Positions 52,738 to 61,055 of a DNA stretch of 64,000 nt are shown one piece after another. The DNA is from Mesorhizobium_K quangtriensis. Lineage in GTDB: Bacteria; Pseudomonadota; Alphaproteobacteria; Rhizobiales; Rhizobiaceae. Numbering within the stretch: position 1 is the stretch's first letter; every line of letters starts with the position of its first letter. The position numbers were made by a program, and so were the translations under genes. The notes below the pieces were generated by a model. The model made no database searches. It was not told the DNA's origin and saw nothing but the letters and a program-made list of their open reading frames with translations. The stretch covers positions 1,550,001-1,614,000 of the forward strand of contig NZ_JBEBMF010000001.1 in the NCBI RefSeq assembly GCF_040081925.1, in the 5' to 3' direction.

Positions 52738-53720
52738 GTCCCCGCCTTGTGACGGCGTTCGAGCCAGGAGTGCAGCGCCATCATGCCAAGGATGATCGCG
52801 CCGATGAAGATGTTGTAGGCGAGGCCCGGCACGCCGATCATGATGATGCCGTTGCGCATGAGGCGCAGGATGAAGATACCGATCACGGTTCCGATGATGG
52901 TGCCGCGGCCGCCCATCAGCGCTGTGCCGCCGATGACCACCATGGCGATGACCTCGAGCTCGTAGCCGGTGCCGCTGTTGGGGTTGGCCGACGACGTGCG
53001 GATCGAACTTATGATGCCGGCGAGCGCCGCCATGACCGACGACAGCATGAACAGGCCGATCTTGACGCGCGAGACCTGGACGCCGCGTGCCGCAGCTGCG
53101 TTGGGATTGCCGCCGGACGCCTGGATCCAGTTACCGACGCGGCTCTGGGTCAGGATGTAACCCAGCACGACGATCGCCAGGATGAACCAAACGAGCGACA
53201 TGTAGAGTCGGAAGGAGCCGATGTAAAAGTCTCCGACCAGAAGCTCCGCCAGCCAGCTGCCGGTCGCGTTCCAGGTCCGCTGCGGGAAACCGTCGGTGAT
53301 GAAGAGCGCCGTGCCGCGCACGACCAGCAACATGCCGAGCGTGACCAGGAAGGAGGGGATCTTCAGCTGCGTCACGAAGATGCCGTTGAAGAAGCCTATG
53401 GCGGCAGCAACGAGGATCGCAACAAGGAAGCTCAACCCGAGCGGCATGATTTCGGCGTTGAAGAGAGTCCACATCAGGACGGCCGAAAAGCCGAAGACCG
53501 AGCCGACCGACAGGTCGAATTCGCCCGAAGTCATCAGCAGCGTCATCGCAAGCGCGATAAGGCCAAGCTCGACGGTGAAGGCCAGCGTGTTCGATATATT
53601 CTGCAGCGAAAGAAAGCTGGGATTGATCGACTGGAAGACGACGATCATCAGGACGAGGAGCACGAACGGGCCGAACTCCGGCCGTGCGATGAAGCGCTTC
53701 AGGATCGAAGGATTTTCCAC
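52734..53720 (-). CDS. Sugar ABC transporter permease (RbsC/FrcC family)
   Basis: A 328-residue polytopic permease of the branched-chain/ribose family: LLVLMIVVFQSINPSFLSLQ, the EFDLSVGSVFGFSAVLM loop, the conserved GGNPNAAAARGVQVSRVKI and EVIAMVVIGGTALMGGRGT. About nine hydrophobic segments are visible. It homodimerises as the inner-membrane channel. The gap of 109 bases to the binding protein gene upstream holds two hairpins. The substrate is a sugar or sugar-like compound; it cannot be set by sequence alone. Confidence 0.92.
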
Positions 53721-53750
53721 GTGGCCCGCCGATAGCTTGCATTTGTCAGG

Positions 53751-53818
53751 ATCGCCCGTCGCGAAAAGCGACGGGCGATTGTTCGATCAGGCTGACGGCG
53801 CGGAGCGCGCCATCAGCC
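53751..53818 (-). terminator. Tandem hairpins between binding-protein and permease genes
   Basis: ATCGCCCGTCGC (53751-53762) pairs perfectly with GCGACGGGCGAT (53768-53779) around GAAAA, and GGCTGACGGCGC (53790-53801) pairs with GCGCCATCAGCC (53807-53818) with one mismatch. They lie directly after the binding-protein stop (53830). Such intercistronic hairpins are known to make the binding protein more abundant than the permease. Confidence 0.6.
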
Positions 53819-53829
53819 GAACAGGCGGA

Positions 53830-54768
53830 TTACTTGCCGGACAGGATGTCGTCGTAGACCTGCGCGGTGTCTTTCTCGTACAACGCGCCTGTGATCACGT
53901 TGAACCCGGCCGGAACGCCGCCGGACTGCATGTTGGCGAGCGACAGCGCGACATAGCTGGTCGCCTGCGGGTCCTGCCACTGCGCAGCGTTGACGTAGCC
54001 GTTCAACACTTCCTGCGTGGTGTCGAGCGAGTTGCCCCAGCCGACGACCGGGATTTCGCCCGGCTTCACGCCGACCTGGTCCCATACGCGCTTGACCGAA
54101 CCGGTGACGAGATCGCCGAGGCCGATCATGGCCTTGATCTTGGTACGGTTGGCGGTGAGATAATCGACCATGCGGGTGATGACTTCAGCCTGGTCCAGCG
54201 TCGCCTCGGTGATCTCGTAGGTGATGCCGAGCGGCTCGAACACGCTCTTTATGCCTTCCTCTTCCTGCACGCCGTAGGTCGCACCGGGGATTTCGACCGG
54301 CATCCAGACGAAGTCGCCGGACTTCACCAGGCCCTTGTCGACGAGATATTGCGCCCAGCCCTTGCCGAAGACCACGTTGTCGCCGCCGACATAGGCGTCG
54401 AAGCTGGCCGTCGGGTCCGGCGTGTTGAAGTTGATGATCGGGATGTTGGCCGCGTTGGCTTCCTTGGCGACCTCGACGAGGCTACCCGGATCGGGGCTGG
54501 TGGTCGTGATGCCGTCGGCGCCGGCCGCGATGGCTGCGCGAACCGCTTCCTGGTGAGCCGCGACGTCGCCGTTGTGAAACGAGGTATTGACCGTGTTGCC
54601 GGTGTCCTTTGCCCACATCTCGGCGCCGGCAAGGAAGTAGGTCCAGACCGGGTCGGCCGGGCTGCCGTGGGAAATCCAGTAGAAGGTCTTGCCGGCGGCC
54701 TGCGCGCCGGCGGTCGTTGCAAGCGCCAGCGCGGCGCCCATGGCGAGCAGTTTCAGTTTCCTGAGCAT
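53830..54768 (-). CDS. Sugar ABC transporter substrate-binding protein
   Basis: A 312-residue periplasmic binding protein of the LacI/ribose-binding type. The signal peptide is LLAMGAALALATTAGAQAAG. The ligand-pocket pattern includes WISHGSPADPVWTYFLAGAE, GADGITTTSPDPGSLVEVAK, ANIPIINFNTPDP and VPVVGWGNSLDTTQ-like segments (PVVGWGNSLDTTQEVLNGYV). It is the first gene of the operon, followed by permease and ATPase. GGGAGGATTTAC ahead of ATG 54768 is the binding site. A short leader frame overlaps its start. Confidence 0.92.
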   Translation of the reverse strand: MLRKLKLLAMGAALALATTAGAQAAGKTFYWISHGSPADPVWTYFLAGAEMWAKDTGNTVNTSFHNGDVAAHQEAVRAAIAAGADGITTTSPDPGSLVEVAKEANAANIPIINFNTPDPTASFDAYVGGDNVVFGKGWAQYLVDKGLVKSGDFVWMPVEIPGATYGVQEEEGIKSVFEPLGITYEITEATLDQAEVITRMVDYLTANRTKIKAMIGLGDLVTGSVKRVWDQVGVKPGEIPVVGWGNSLDTTQEVLNGYVNAAQWQDPQATSYVALSLANMQSGGVPAGFNVITGALYEKDTAQVYDDILSGK

Positions 54769-54854
54769 GTAAATCCTCCCAAATGAACACTATGCGCATC
54801 GAACGCAGCCCGGCAGAACGAACCTCCCTCGTTCAGCCGGGCGATGTAATGCAT
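54753..54854 (-). CDS. 33-codon leader ORF overlapping the start of the binding-protein gene
   Basis: An ATG at 54854 (- strand) follows AGGAGGAAACAGG, a near-ideal ribosome binding site. The frame runs 33 codons, passes through the 54808-54842 hairpin and ends 16 bases inside the binding-protein gene, so the two frames overlap. The peptide has no family. The overlap suggests translational coupling or attenuation of the importer rather than a working protein. Confidence 0.45.
   Translation of the reverse strand: MHYIARLNEGGSFCRAAFDAHSVHLGGFTCSGN
54808..54842 (-). promoter_or_regulatory. Leader hairpin ahead of the sugar importer
   Basis: A 14-base stem, GCCCGGCAGAACGA (54808-54821) with TCGTTCAGCCGGGC (54829-54842), one mismatch, 7-base loop. 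On the - strand it lies inside the leader ORF and 40 bases before the binding-protein ATG. A ribosome translating the leader would unfold it, which is the layout of a translation-coupled attenuator. Confidence 0.5.
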
Positions 54855-54976
54855 CCTGTTTCCTCCTGTATGACAAGCCTTCTCTCATTCGGCGTCTGGC
54901 TAAATGCCGAATCTATCAAAAATTGCATTGGCGCTGGATTTGCCCGAGCATGGCAAGCCGGAGGTCGGTCTTGGTC

Positions 54977-56080
54977 ATGGCGCAGTGTTCAAAGTCGTCA
55001 GGTTTTGCGGTTGTCGGCCTGTCTTTCGCGGTCGCGCTCGCCGGACTTGCCGATACATATGGACAGGAGGCGAACCGAACCGACGTCACCTTCGTCTTCA
55101 CCAATGACGTTCATGCCTGCCGGACCAGGGAGGGGCTGAGCCCGAACTGCCGCGAGGAGGGCAGGACCGACGAGAACTTGCTGAAGCACGTCCGCGCGAT
55201 CAACGGCCTGCCGAAGATCGCGTGGCCCGCCGAGATCGATGGTGCGGCGACCGGGTTGCGTTCCGCAGGGCAGGTGATCGGCGTCCCTGCTGGTGTCATT
55301 GTCGGCGGCGACATGACGGACGACGGCGGCGGCCAGCGCGCCGAGCCGGAGGAGGGCTACCAACTGCTCCAGTTTGCGCAGCGCTACGAACAGGGCACGC
55401 GGGACGACCAGATTCATTTTCCGGTCTACACCGGATTGGGCAATCACGACCTCGACCAGGACGGCCCGCCGGATCGCCGTGACTGGTATCGACGCGAACT
55501 GCGCGACTACGTCGAGCTGAAGCACCGGCCGAGCCTGTTTTTTGCGCCTACGGTTCCAGCCGAAAACTACGACCCTGCGTCGGACTCCTATTCCTGGAAC
55601 TGGGGCGGGGTGCACCTCGTGCAGTTGCAGCGCTTTGGCGGCGACACGGTAAAGGGCGCGGTCAGTGGGCTTCCATGGCTGGCGCGCGATCTCGCCGATA
55701 GCGCGACCGACGGAAGACCGGTGCTGCTGTTCCAGCATTATGGCTGGGACGCGTTCTCAACCGAGCGTTGGGACCTGCCCGCGCTGACCTATGACGATCA
55801 TGGGGAAGGCCCGCCGCACTGGTGGAGCGAGGCGGAGCGGCAGGCGATGCTCGACACGATCAAGGGTTACAACGTGGTGGGGCTTTTCCACGGCCACGAG
55901 CACGACCGGGAATTGATCTACCGCGCAGGCGGAATCGACATCTTCAAGCCGAAGGCAGCCTTCCTCGGCGGCTTTGCGGTCGTGCGCGTGACCGACGACT
56001 TCATGGATGTGGCGATCGGGGAAGCGCAGGACGATGGCGGGGTGCGGTTCATGAGGGCTTTCAGCAAGAAGCCGCGCTAG
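54977..56080 (+). CDS. Exported metallophosphoesterase
   Basis: A 367-residue protein with a signal peptide (GFAVVGLSFAVALAGLADTY) and calcineurin-like phosphoesterase motifs: FTNDVHAC, VGGDMTDD, GLGNHDLDQDG, LLFQHYGWD and GLFHGHEHDRELIY. It has the two-metal His/Asp set, so a phosphatase or phosphodiesterase in the periplasm is likely; the substrate is unknown. ATG 54977 is chosen because it begins the signal peptide; the longer frame from 54923 has no sensible N-terminus. It converges with the carboxylase beta gene, with 3 bases between stops. Confidence 0.85.
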   Translation: MAQCSKSSGFAVVGLSFAVALAGLADTYGQEANRTDVTFVFTNDVHACRTREGLSPNCREEGRTDENLLKHVRAINGLPKIAWPAEIDGAATGLRSAGQVIGVPAGVIVGGDMTDDGGGQRAEPEEGYQLLQFAQRYEQGTRDDQIHFPVYTGLGNHDLDQDGPPDRRDWYRRELRDYVELKHRPSLFFAPTVPAENYDPASDSYSWNWGGVHLVQLQRFGGDTVKGAVSGLPWLARDLADSATDGRPVLLFQHYGWDAFSTERWDLPALTYDDHGEGPPHWWSEAERQAMLDTIKGYNVVGLFHGHEHDRELIYRAGGIDIFKPKAAFLGGFAVVRVTDDFMDVAIGEAQDDGGVRFMRAFSKKPR

Positions 56081-56083
56081 GCG

Positions 56084-57691
56084 CTACATCCGCCAGACGC
56101 CGACCTTCGTCTCGGCGATCGGCGCGTTGAGCGCAGCCGAGAGCGACAGCGCCAGCACCTCTCGCGATTTCGCGGGGTCGATGATGCCGTCGTCCCAAAG
56201 CCGCGCGGACGAATAGAGCGGCGAGCCCTCGCGCTCGTATTGATCGAGGATCGGCGCGCGAAACGCGGCCTCGTCCTCGGCAGACCACGCCCCTCCCTTG
56301 CGCTCGATGTTCTCGCGCTTGACCATCGACAGGACGGTCGCCGCCTGCTCGCCGCCCATGACGGAAATGCGGGCGTTCGGCCACATCCACAGGAAGCGCG
56401 GCGAGAAAGCGCGGCCGCACATGCCGTAGTTGCCGGCGCCGAAAGATCCGCCGATGATCATAGTGACCTTTGGCACCTGCGCGGTGGCGACAGCAGTGAC
56501 GAGCTTGGCCCCATCCTTCGCGATGCCCCGCTCCTCGTAGCTCCTGCCGACCATGAAGCCGGTGATGTTTTGCAGGAAGACGAGCGGGATTTTGCGCTGC
56601 GAGCAAAGCTCGATGAAATGCGCGCCCTTCAACGCGCTCTCGGAGAAGAGCACGCCACTGTTGGCGATGACGCCGACAGGAATACCGTACAGATGCGCGA
56701 AGCCGGTGACGAGCGTCGTGCCGTAGTTCGCCTTGAACTCGTCGAACTCCGAGCCGTCCACGATGCGGGCGATGATCTCGCGCACATCGTAAGGCTGGCG
56801 CGGGTCGGCGGGCACGATGCCATAGAGATCATCCGCCGGATGAAGCGGCGGAATCGGTTTCTTGAGTTGCAGCTGTATCGGCTTGTTCCGATTCAGGTTT
56901 CCGACGATGCGCCTGATGATGGCGAGCGCGTGCGCGTCGTCCTCGGCAAGGTGGTCCGCGACACCCGACAGTCGCGCGTGGACATCCGCGCCGCCCAGGT
57001 CCTCAGCCGTCACGTTCTCGCCGGTGGCGGCCTTCACCAGCGGCGGCCCGCCGAGAAAGATGGTGCCCTGGTTGCGCACGATGACGCTTTCGTCGGACAT
57101 CGCCGGCACATAGGCGCCGCCCGCCGTGCAGGACCCCATCACGCAGGCGATCTGCGGAATGCCGGCCGCCGACAAATTGGCCTGATTGAAGAAGATGCGG
57201 CCGAAATGTTCGCGGTCAGGAAACACCTCGTCCTGATTGGGCAGGTTGGCGCCGCCGGAATCGACCAGATAGATGCAGGGCAGGTTGTTCTGTGCCGCGA
57301 TTTCCTGCGCGCGCAGGTGCTTCTTCACCGTCATCGGAAAATAGGTGCCGCCCTTCACGGTCGCGTCGTTGATGACGATGACGACCTCGCGGCCGGAGAC
57401 ACGGCCGATGCCGGCGATCATTCCGGCGGATGCGATGGCGTCGTCATATATGTCCCACGCGGCGAACTGCCCGATTTCGAGGAAGGGCGAGCCGGGATCG
57501 AGCAGTTGGGCGAGGCGCTGGCGCGGCAGCAGTTTTCCACGCTCCAGGTGACGCTTGCGCGCCTCCTCCGATCCGCCTTGCTCGATTGTCGCCGACTTGG
57601 CCGCGATATCGGCGACCAGCGCTTTCATGCGTTCGGCATTGGCGCGGAAGGCATCGGAGGTTGGAGAGATGGAGGAAGCGAGAGCGGGCAT
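56084..57691 (-). CDS. Acyl-CoA carboxylase beta subunit (methylcrotonyl-CoA type)
   Basis: A 535-residue carboxyltransferase subunit. Typical segments are HLERGKLLPRQRLAQLLDPG, the first crotonase-like domain with YFPMTVKKHLRAQEIAAQNN, CIYLVDSGGANLPNQDEVFP, and the acyl-CoA half with FMVGRSYEERGIAKDGAKLV and GSFGAGNYGMCGRAFSPRFL. The latter is the methylcrotonyl/geranyl type rather than the propionyl type. It should act with the biotin subunit at 44.7-46.7 kb. No hydratase or lyase gene of the pathway follows. Confidence 0.9.
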   Translation of the reverse strand: MPALASSISPTSDAFRANAERMKALVADIAAKSATIEQGGSEEARKRHLERGKLLPRQRLAQLLDPGSPFLEIGQFAAWDIYDDAIASAGMIAGIGRVSGREVVIVINDATVKGGTYFPMTVKKHLRAQEIAAQNNLPCIYLVDSGGANLPNQDEVFPDREHFGRIFFNQANLSAAGIPQIACVMGSCTAGGAYVPAMSDESVIVRNQGTIFLGGPPLVKAATGENVTAEDLGGADVHARLSGVADHLAEDDAHALAIIRRIVGNLNRNKPIQLQLKKPIPPLHPADDLYGIVPADPRQPYDVREIIARIVDGSEFDEFKANYGTTLVTGFAHLYGIPVGVIANSGVLFSESALKGAHFIELCSQRKIPLVFLQNITGFMVGRSYEERGIAKDGAKLVTAVATAQVPKVTMIIGGSFGAGNYGMCGRAFSPRFLWMWPNARISVMGGEQAATVLSMVKRENIERKGGAWSAEDEAAFRAPILDQYEREGSPLYSSARLWDDGIIDPAKSREVLALSLSAALNAPIAETKVGVWRM

Positions 57692-57698
57692 GAAGCTC

Positions 57699-58082
57699 CT
57701 AGCGGATGAGTTCTACGGCGCAGTCTATATCGAGTGATGCCCAGATGCGATCCGCCGTGACGACCGTCGCGTTGAGGCGCATTGCGGTGGCGATACAGGC
57801 CCGGTCGCCCAGCGACAGAACGCCTTTGCGCGCCTTCCGCTGCAATTCGCCCGCGACGATGGCCAGATCGTCATCAAACCCGACCACTTCGACATTGGTG
57901 TCCTTCATGAAGCTCAAGGCAACCTCAGGCGGTACCTGCCGATCAATGCACTTGGCGACAACCTCGGCCAAATTCACACTGCTGATGGCAGCGCCATTCG
58001 CCAATCGAGCCGCGACCTCATAGCCGGGCTCAACCAGAACGACTGCCATGATTACGGACGTATCGATGACGCGGGTAATCAT
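57699..58082 (-). CDS. VapC-family PIN-domain toxin
   Basis: A 127-residue PIN-domain ribonuclease. The four acidic residues sit in VIDTSVIMAV (Asp6 region), SSVNLAEVVAK (Glu), SLGDRACIATA (Asp) and VTADRIW (Asp). ATG 58082 overlaps the antitoxin stop by four bases; the longer frame from 58115 runs inside the antitoxin gene. The toxin would cut tRNA or rRNA when the antitoxin is lost. It lies directly beside the carboxylase beta gene, in the same direction. Confidence 0.9.
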   Translation of the reverse strand: MITRVIDTSVIMAVVLVEPGYEVAARLANGAAISSVNLAEVVAKCIDRQVPPEVALSFMKDTNVEVVGFDDDLAIVAGELQRKARKGVLSLGDRACIATAMRLNATVVTADRIWASLDIDCAVELIR

Positions 58083-58453
58083 TCGAGAGGCGGCAGTCCG
58101 TGCGCCTTGCGCCATTCGTCCGCTTCCTCGGCCTCTCTGCGCGCTTCCTCCCTCCGGTCCGCGATCAAATCATCGACCAAGCTGATTCCGGGATGCCTGG
58201 CTTTGAACTCCTCGGCGAACACGCGCACGCGGGCCAGCGCGACCTCGGGCGAGGTGATGCTGAATACGCCGTTTTCGACTGACGCGGTTATCGTGTCGCC
58301 GGGCTTCACCATCATCGCGGCGCGCATGTCAGCGGGAATAACAATGCGGCCGGCGCTGTCGATCTTTAGCCGGGCGTAGGGAACAGACTGAAGCTCGGCG
58401 GATGCAGCGAGCGGCAGCTGCTTGTCCTCGGAAAAACCTTGTAGCTTGCGCAT
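58079..58453 (-). CDS. AbrB/SpoVT-type antitoxin (VapB-like)
   Basis: A 124-residue protein whose AbrB/MazE-type DNA-binding fold is at about residues 22-70 (YARLKIDSAGRIVIPADMRA; VKPGDTITASVENGVFSI), followed by a charged helical C-terminus (RREEARREAEEADEWRKAHG) likely to bind the toxin. CAGGAGG precedes ATG 58453. It is translationally coupled to the VapC gene, and repeats upstream may be its own operator. Confidence 0.88.
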   Translation of the reverse strand: MRKLQGFSEDKQLPLAASAELQSVPYARLKIDSAGRIVIPADMRAAMMVKPGDTITASVENGVFSITSPEVALARVRVFAEEFKARHPGISLVDDLIADRREEARREAEEADEWRKAHGLPPLE

Positions 58454-58485
58454 GATAAGCCTCCTGACGAGGTTTTACCACTCAC

Positions 58486-58520
58486 GGCAATATCTGGCAA
58501 ATGTGACGAGATATGGCAAA
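58486..58520 (-). promoter_or_regulatory. Candidate autoregulatory operator of the toxin-antitoxin pair
   Basis: Three direct copies of TTGCC (GGCAA on the + strand at 58486-58490, 58496-58500 and 58515-58519), the last two within TTTGCCATATCT and TTTGCCAGATAT, lie 33-67 bases before the antitoxin ATG. Antitoxins of this kind bind short repeats at their own promoter. Confidence 0.45.
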
Positions 58521-58548
58521 CCAACCAAAAATGCCATTCGGCTTAAGT

Positions 58549-59331
58549 TTACCCCACGCGCCGCCTTTCCATCCATTCCTTCATGCGCGCTTCCGATTCC
58601 GGGGTCAGCGCATTGATGGAGAAGGATTGCATTGCGAGGAAACGCGGGCGGGCGAAGAATTCCTCGGGGACCGAGAAGCCGACGTCAGGCGGCGTTTCGT
58701 CGAGGTGGAGCGAGCAGGCGGTAAGCCTTGGGAAATGCGACAGCAGGAGGTGCGAGACGGTATCCTGGCTGAGCGGGCCGTCGCCGATGCCGATATCCGA
58801 GAAGACAGACACAGAAAGCGTACGCAGCCATTCGTGGCGTACGGGTCCTTTCAATGAGAAACGGCCGCAGAGTTCGAGTTCCTCAAGTTGCGGCGCGGCC
58901 TCGAAGATGTGGGTGATGTCGCCGAGCGAGCCGTAGAGCGCATGCCCGTTGAACAGCAGCTCCATCTCGCCCAGCACCAGCCGCTTCAGCGCCGGCAGCC
59001 GCGCGCCCTTCAGGGCCGCGATTGCGTCGGTCATGTCATAGCCGGAACGTTTCGCGTCGTAGTCCTGCGACGTGCCGATGATGAGCCTTTCGACGGTTCG
59101 GGTCTGCGGACCACTGACGAAGGCGCGGATGAGGTGGGCTTGCTCCGGTGCTTCGAGGAAGCAAACCCAGCTCGGCGCCTCCGGAACCGTATCAAGGGCG
59201 ATGCGGTTGTATTCGGTGTGCGGCCTCATGCCGATACACAGGGCGCTGCCCGACATCGAGCAGCGCTGAAGGCCGTGACGGCGCAGCGCGTGTTCGAAAC
59301 GGTTCTGGCGGAAGCGATCGAGAAAGCTCAT
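58549..59331 (-). CDS. Leucine-rich-repeat-like protein of unknown role
   Basis: A 260-residue protein with irregular leucine-rich repeats of about 25 residues: LPALKRLVLGEMELLFNGHA, APQLEELELCGRFSLKGPVR, HEWLRTLSVSVFSDIGI and FPRLTACSLHLDE. It has no signal peptide or membrane segment, so it is cytoplasmic; the N-terminal 60 residues are of unknown fold. Proteins like it (STM4015-type) have no set function. It sits between a toxin-antitoxin pair and the acyl-CoA dehydrogenase gene, likely an acquired accessory gene. Confidence 0.75.
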   Translation of the reverse strand: MSFLDRFRQNRFEHALRRHGLQRCSMSGSALCIGMRPHTEYNRIALDTVPEAPSWVCFLEAPEQAHLIRAFVSGPQTRTVERLIIGTSQDYDAKRSGYDMTDAIAALKGARLPALKRLVLGEMELLFNGHALYGSLGDITHIFEAAPQLEELELCGRFSLKGPVRHEWLRTLSVSVFSDIGIGDGPLSQDTVSHLLLSHFPRLTACSLHLDETPPDVGFSVPEEFFARPRFLAMQSFSINALTPESEARMKEWMERRRVG

Positions 59332-59375
59332 CGGAGCAGGCTATGCATGCGGGTTGTCGGGAGGGATGACAGGCT

Positions 59376-60536
59376 CTACCCCTCCGCCATTATCTCACGG
59401 CCGATCAGCCAGCGCCGGATCTCGCTTGTGCCGGCGCCGATCTCGTAGAGTTTCGCGTCGCGCAGGAGGCGGCCGGTCGGGTAGTCGTTGATGTAGCCGT
59501 TACCGCCGAGCAGCTGGATCGCGTCCAGCGCCATCTGGGTGGCTTTTTCGGCGGCGTAGAGGATGCAGCCGGCGGCGTCCTTGCGCGTCGTCTGGCCGCG
59601 GTCGCAGGCGGCGGCGACGGCATAGACATAGGCGCGGGACGCGCTGGCGGTGGCATACATGTCGGCAAGCTTGCCCTGCACGAGTTGGAAGTCGCCGATC
59701 GGCTGGCCGAACTGCTTGCGCTCCCGGACATAGGGCACGGCCACGTCGAGGCAGGCGGCCATGATACCAAGCGGCCCGCCAGCCAGCACTGTCCGCTCAT
59801 AGTCGAGGCCGGACATCAGCACCTCGACGCCTTGACCCTCCGCGCCGAGAACGTTGTCGAACGGCACCTCGACATTCTTGAAGACAAGCTCGCCCGTGTT
59901 GGAGCCGCGCATGCCGAGCTTGTCGAGTTTCTGCGCGATCGAGAAACCCGGCATGGATTTCTCGATCAGGAAGGCGGTGATGCCGCGCGACTTCCGCTCC
60001 GGGTCGGTCTTGGCATAGACCACCAGCACGCCGGCGTCGGGGCCGTTGGTGATCCACATCTTGGAGCCGTTCAGCACGTATCGGTCGTTTTTCTTCTCCG
60101 CGCGCAGCTTCATCGACACCACGTCCGAGCCCGAACCCGGCTCCGACATGGCGAGCGCTCCGACGGTCTCGCCCGTGCAGAGGGACGGCAGGTATTTCTC
60201 CTTCTGCGCCTGCGTGCCCCAGCGATTGATCTGATTGACGCAAAGGTTCGAATGCGCGCCGTATGACAGGCCGACGGAGGCCGATGCGCGAGAGATCTCC
60301 TCCATGGCGACGACATGGGCGAGGTAGCTCATGCCCGAGCCGCCATATTTGGGGTCGGCGGTAACGCCGAGCAGGCCTATGGAACCGAGTTCAGCCCAGA
60401 GATGGGCAGGGAATTCGTTGGAGCGATCGACGTCCGCCGCGATCGGCGCGATCCGTTCCTGCGCGAACCGGCGGACGGTCTCGCGGAGCGCCTCGATGTC
60501 TTCCCCGAGGCCGAAGTCGAGTGTGTTGAGATACAT
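59376..60536 (-). CDS. ivd: Isovaleryl-CoA dehydrogenase
   Basis: A 386-residue acyl-CoA dehydrogenase. Key segments are ALAMSEPGSGSDVVSMKLRA, NGSKMWITNGPDAGVLVVYA, the catalytic Glu in SGLDYERTVLAGGPLGIM (position as in isovaleryl-CoA dehydrogenase) and QLLGGNGYINDYPTGRLLRD. It oxidises isovaleryl-CoA in leucine degradation and passes electrons to ETF, then to ETF-QO encoded at 36.6 kb. AGGAGG ahead of ATG 60536 fixes the start; the longer frame upstream is not family-like. It is divergent from the NUDIX gene. Confidence 0.94.
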   Translation of the reverse strand: MYLNTLDFGLGEDIEALRETVRRFAQERIAPIAADVDRSNEFPAHLWAELGSIGLLGVTADPKYGGSGMSYLAHVVAMEEISRASASVGLSYGAHSNLCVNQINRWGTQAQKEKYLPSLCTGETVGALAMSEPGSGSDVVSMKLRAEKKNDRYVLNGSKMWITNGPDAGVLVVYAKTDPERKSRGITAFLIEKSMPGFSIAQKLDKLGMRGSNTGELVFKNVEVPFDNVLGAEGQGVEVLMSGLDYERTVLAGGPLGIMAACLDVAVPYVRERKQFGQPIGDFQLVQGKLADMYATASASRAYVYAVAAACDRGQTTRKDAAGCILYAAEKATQMALDAIQLLGGNGYINDYPTGRLLRDAKLYEIGAGTSEIRRWLIGREIMAEG

Positions 60537-60590
60537 CGTTTCCTCCTGGCGCCATCTTGCGTCAGCCGCGGCCTGGAGGGAAGGTCGCTC

Positions 60591-61055
60591 ATGGCGGCAA
60601 GAAGCGCGGGCATTCTGGTTTATCGAAGGCATGCTGATGGTCCGCAGGTTCTGCTTGTCCATCCGGGCGGGCCGTTCTGGGCCAGACGCGATGCCGGCGC
60701 GTGGTCGGTTCCCAAGGGCGAATACCGCGATGACGAGGACGCCGAAGCCGCGGCGCGGCGCGAATTCGCGGAGGAAACCGGCTGGACGATTGGTGGCACG
60801 CTGTACCCGCTTGGCGACATCAGGCAAAAGGCGGGCAAGGTGGTGACGGCGTTTACGGCGCAAGGCGATTTCAATCCAGCGACACTGCGCAGCAACGAGT
60901 TCGAGATGGAGTGGCCGGCGCGGAGCGGGCGCAAGGCAAGCTATCCCGAGATCGACCGGGCAGGGTGGTTTACGCTGGACGAGGCCGCCGGGAAGATCAT
61001 CGAAGGGCAGCGGCCGCTGCTCGACAGGTTGCGAGCGCTGTTGGCGGCAGGCTAA
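60591..61055 (+). CDS. NUDIX hydrolase
   Basis: A 154-residue NUDIX protein. The 23-residue box is complete: Gly, then Glu six residues on, then the REFAEETGW end (around residues 44-66). It hydrolyses a nucleoside diphosphate-linked compound; AGILVYRR and WSVPKGEY are typical of the dinucleoside or DATIN-like group. GGAGGGAAGG lies ahead of ATG 60591. Its stop overlaps the convergent aminotransferase stop by four bases. Confidence 0.92.
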   Translation: MAARSAGILVYRRHADGPQVLLVHPGGPFWARRDAGAWSVPKGEYRDDEDAEAAARREFAEETGWTIGGTLYPLGDIRQKAGKVVTAFTAQGDFNPATLRSNEFEMEWPARSGRKASYPEIDRAGWFTLDEAAGKIIEGQRPLLDRLRALLAAG

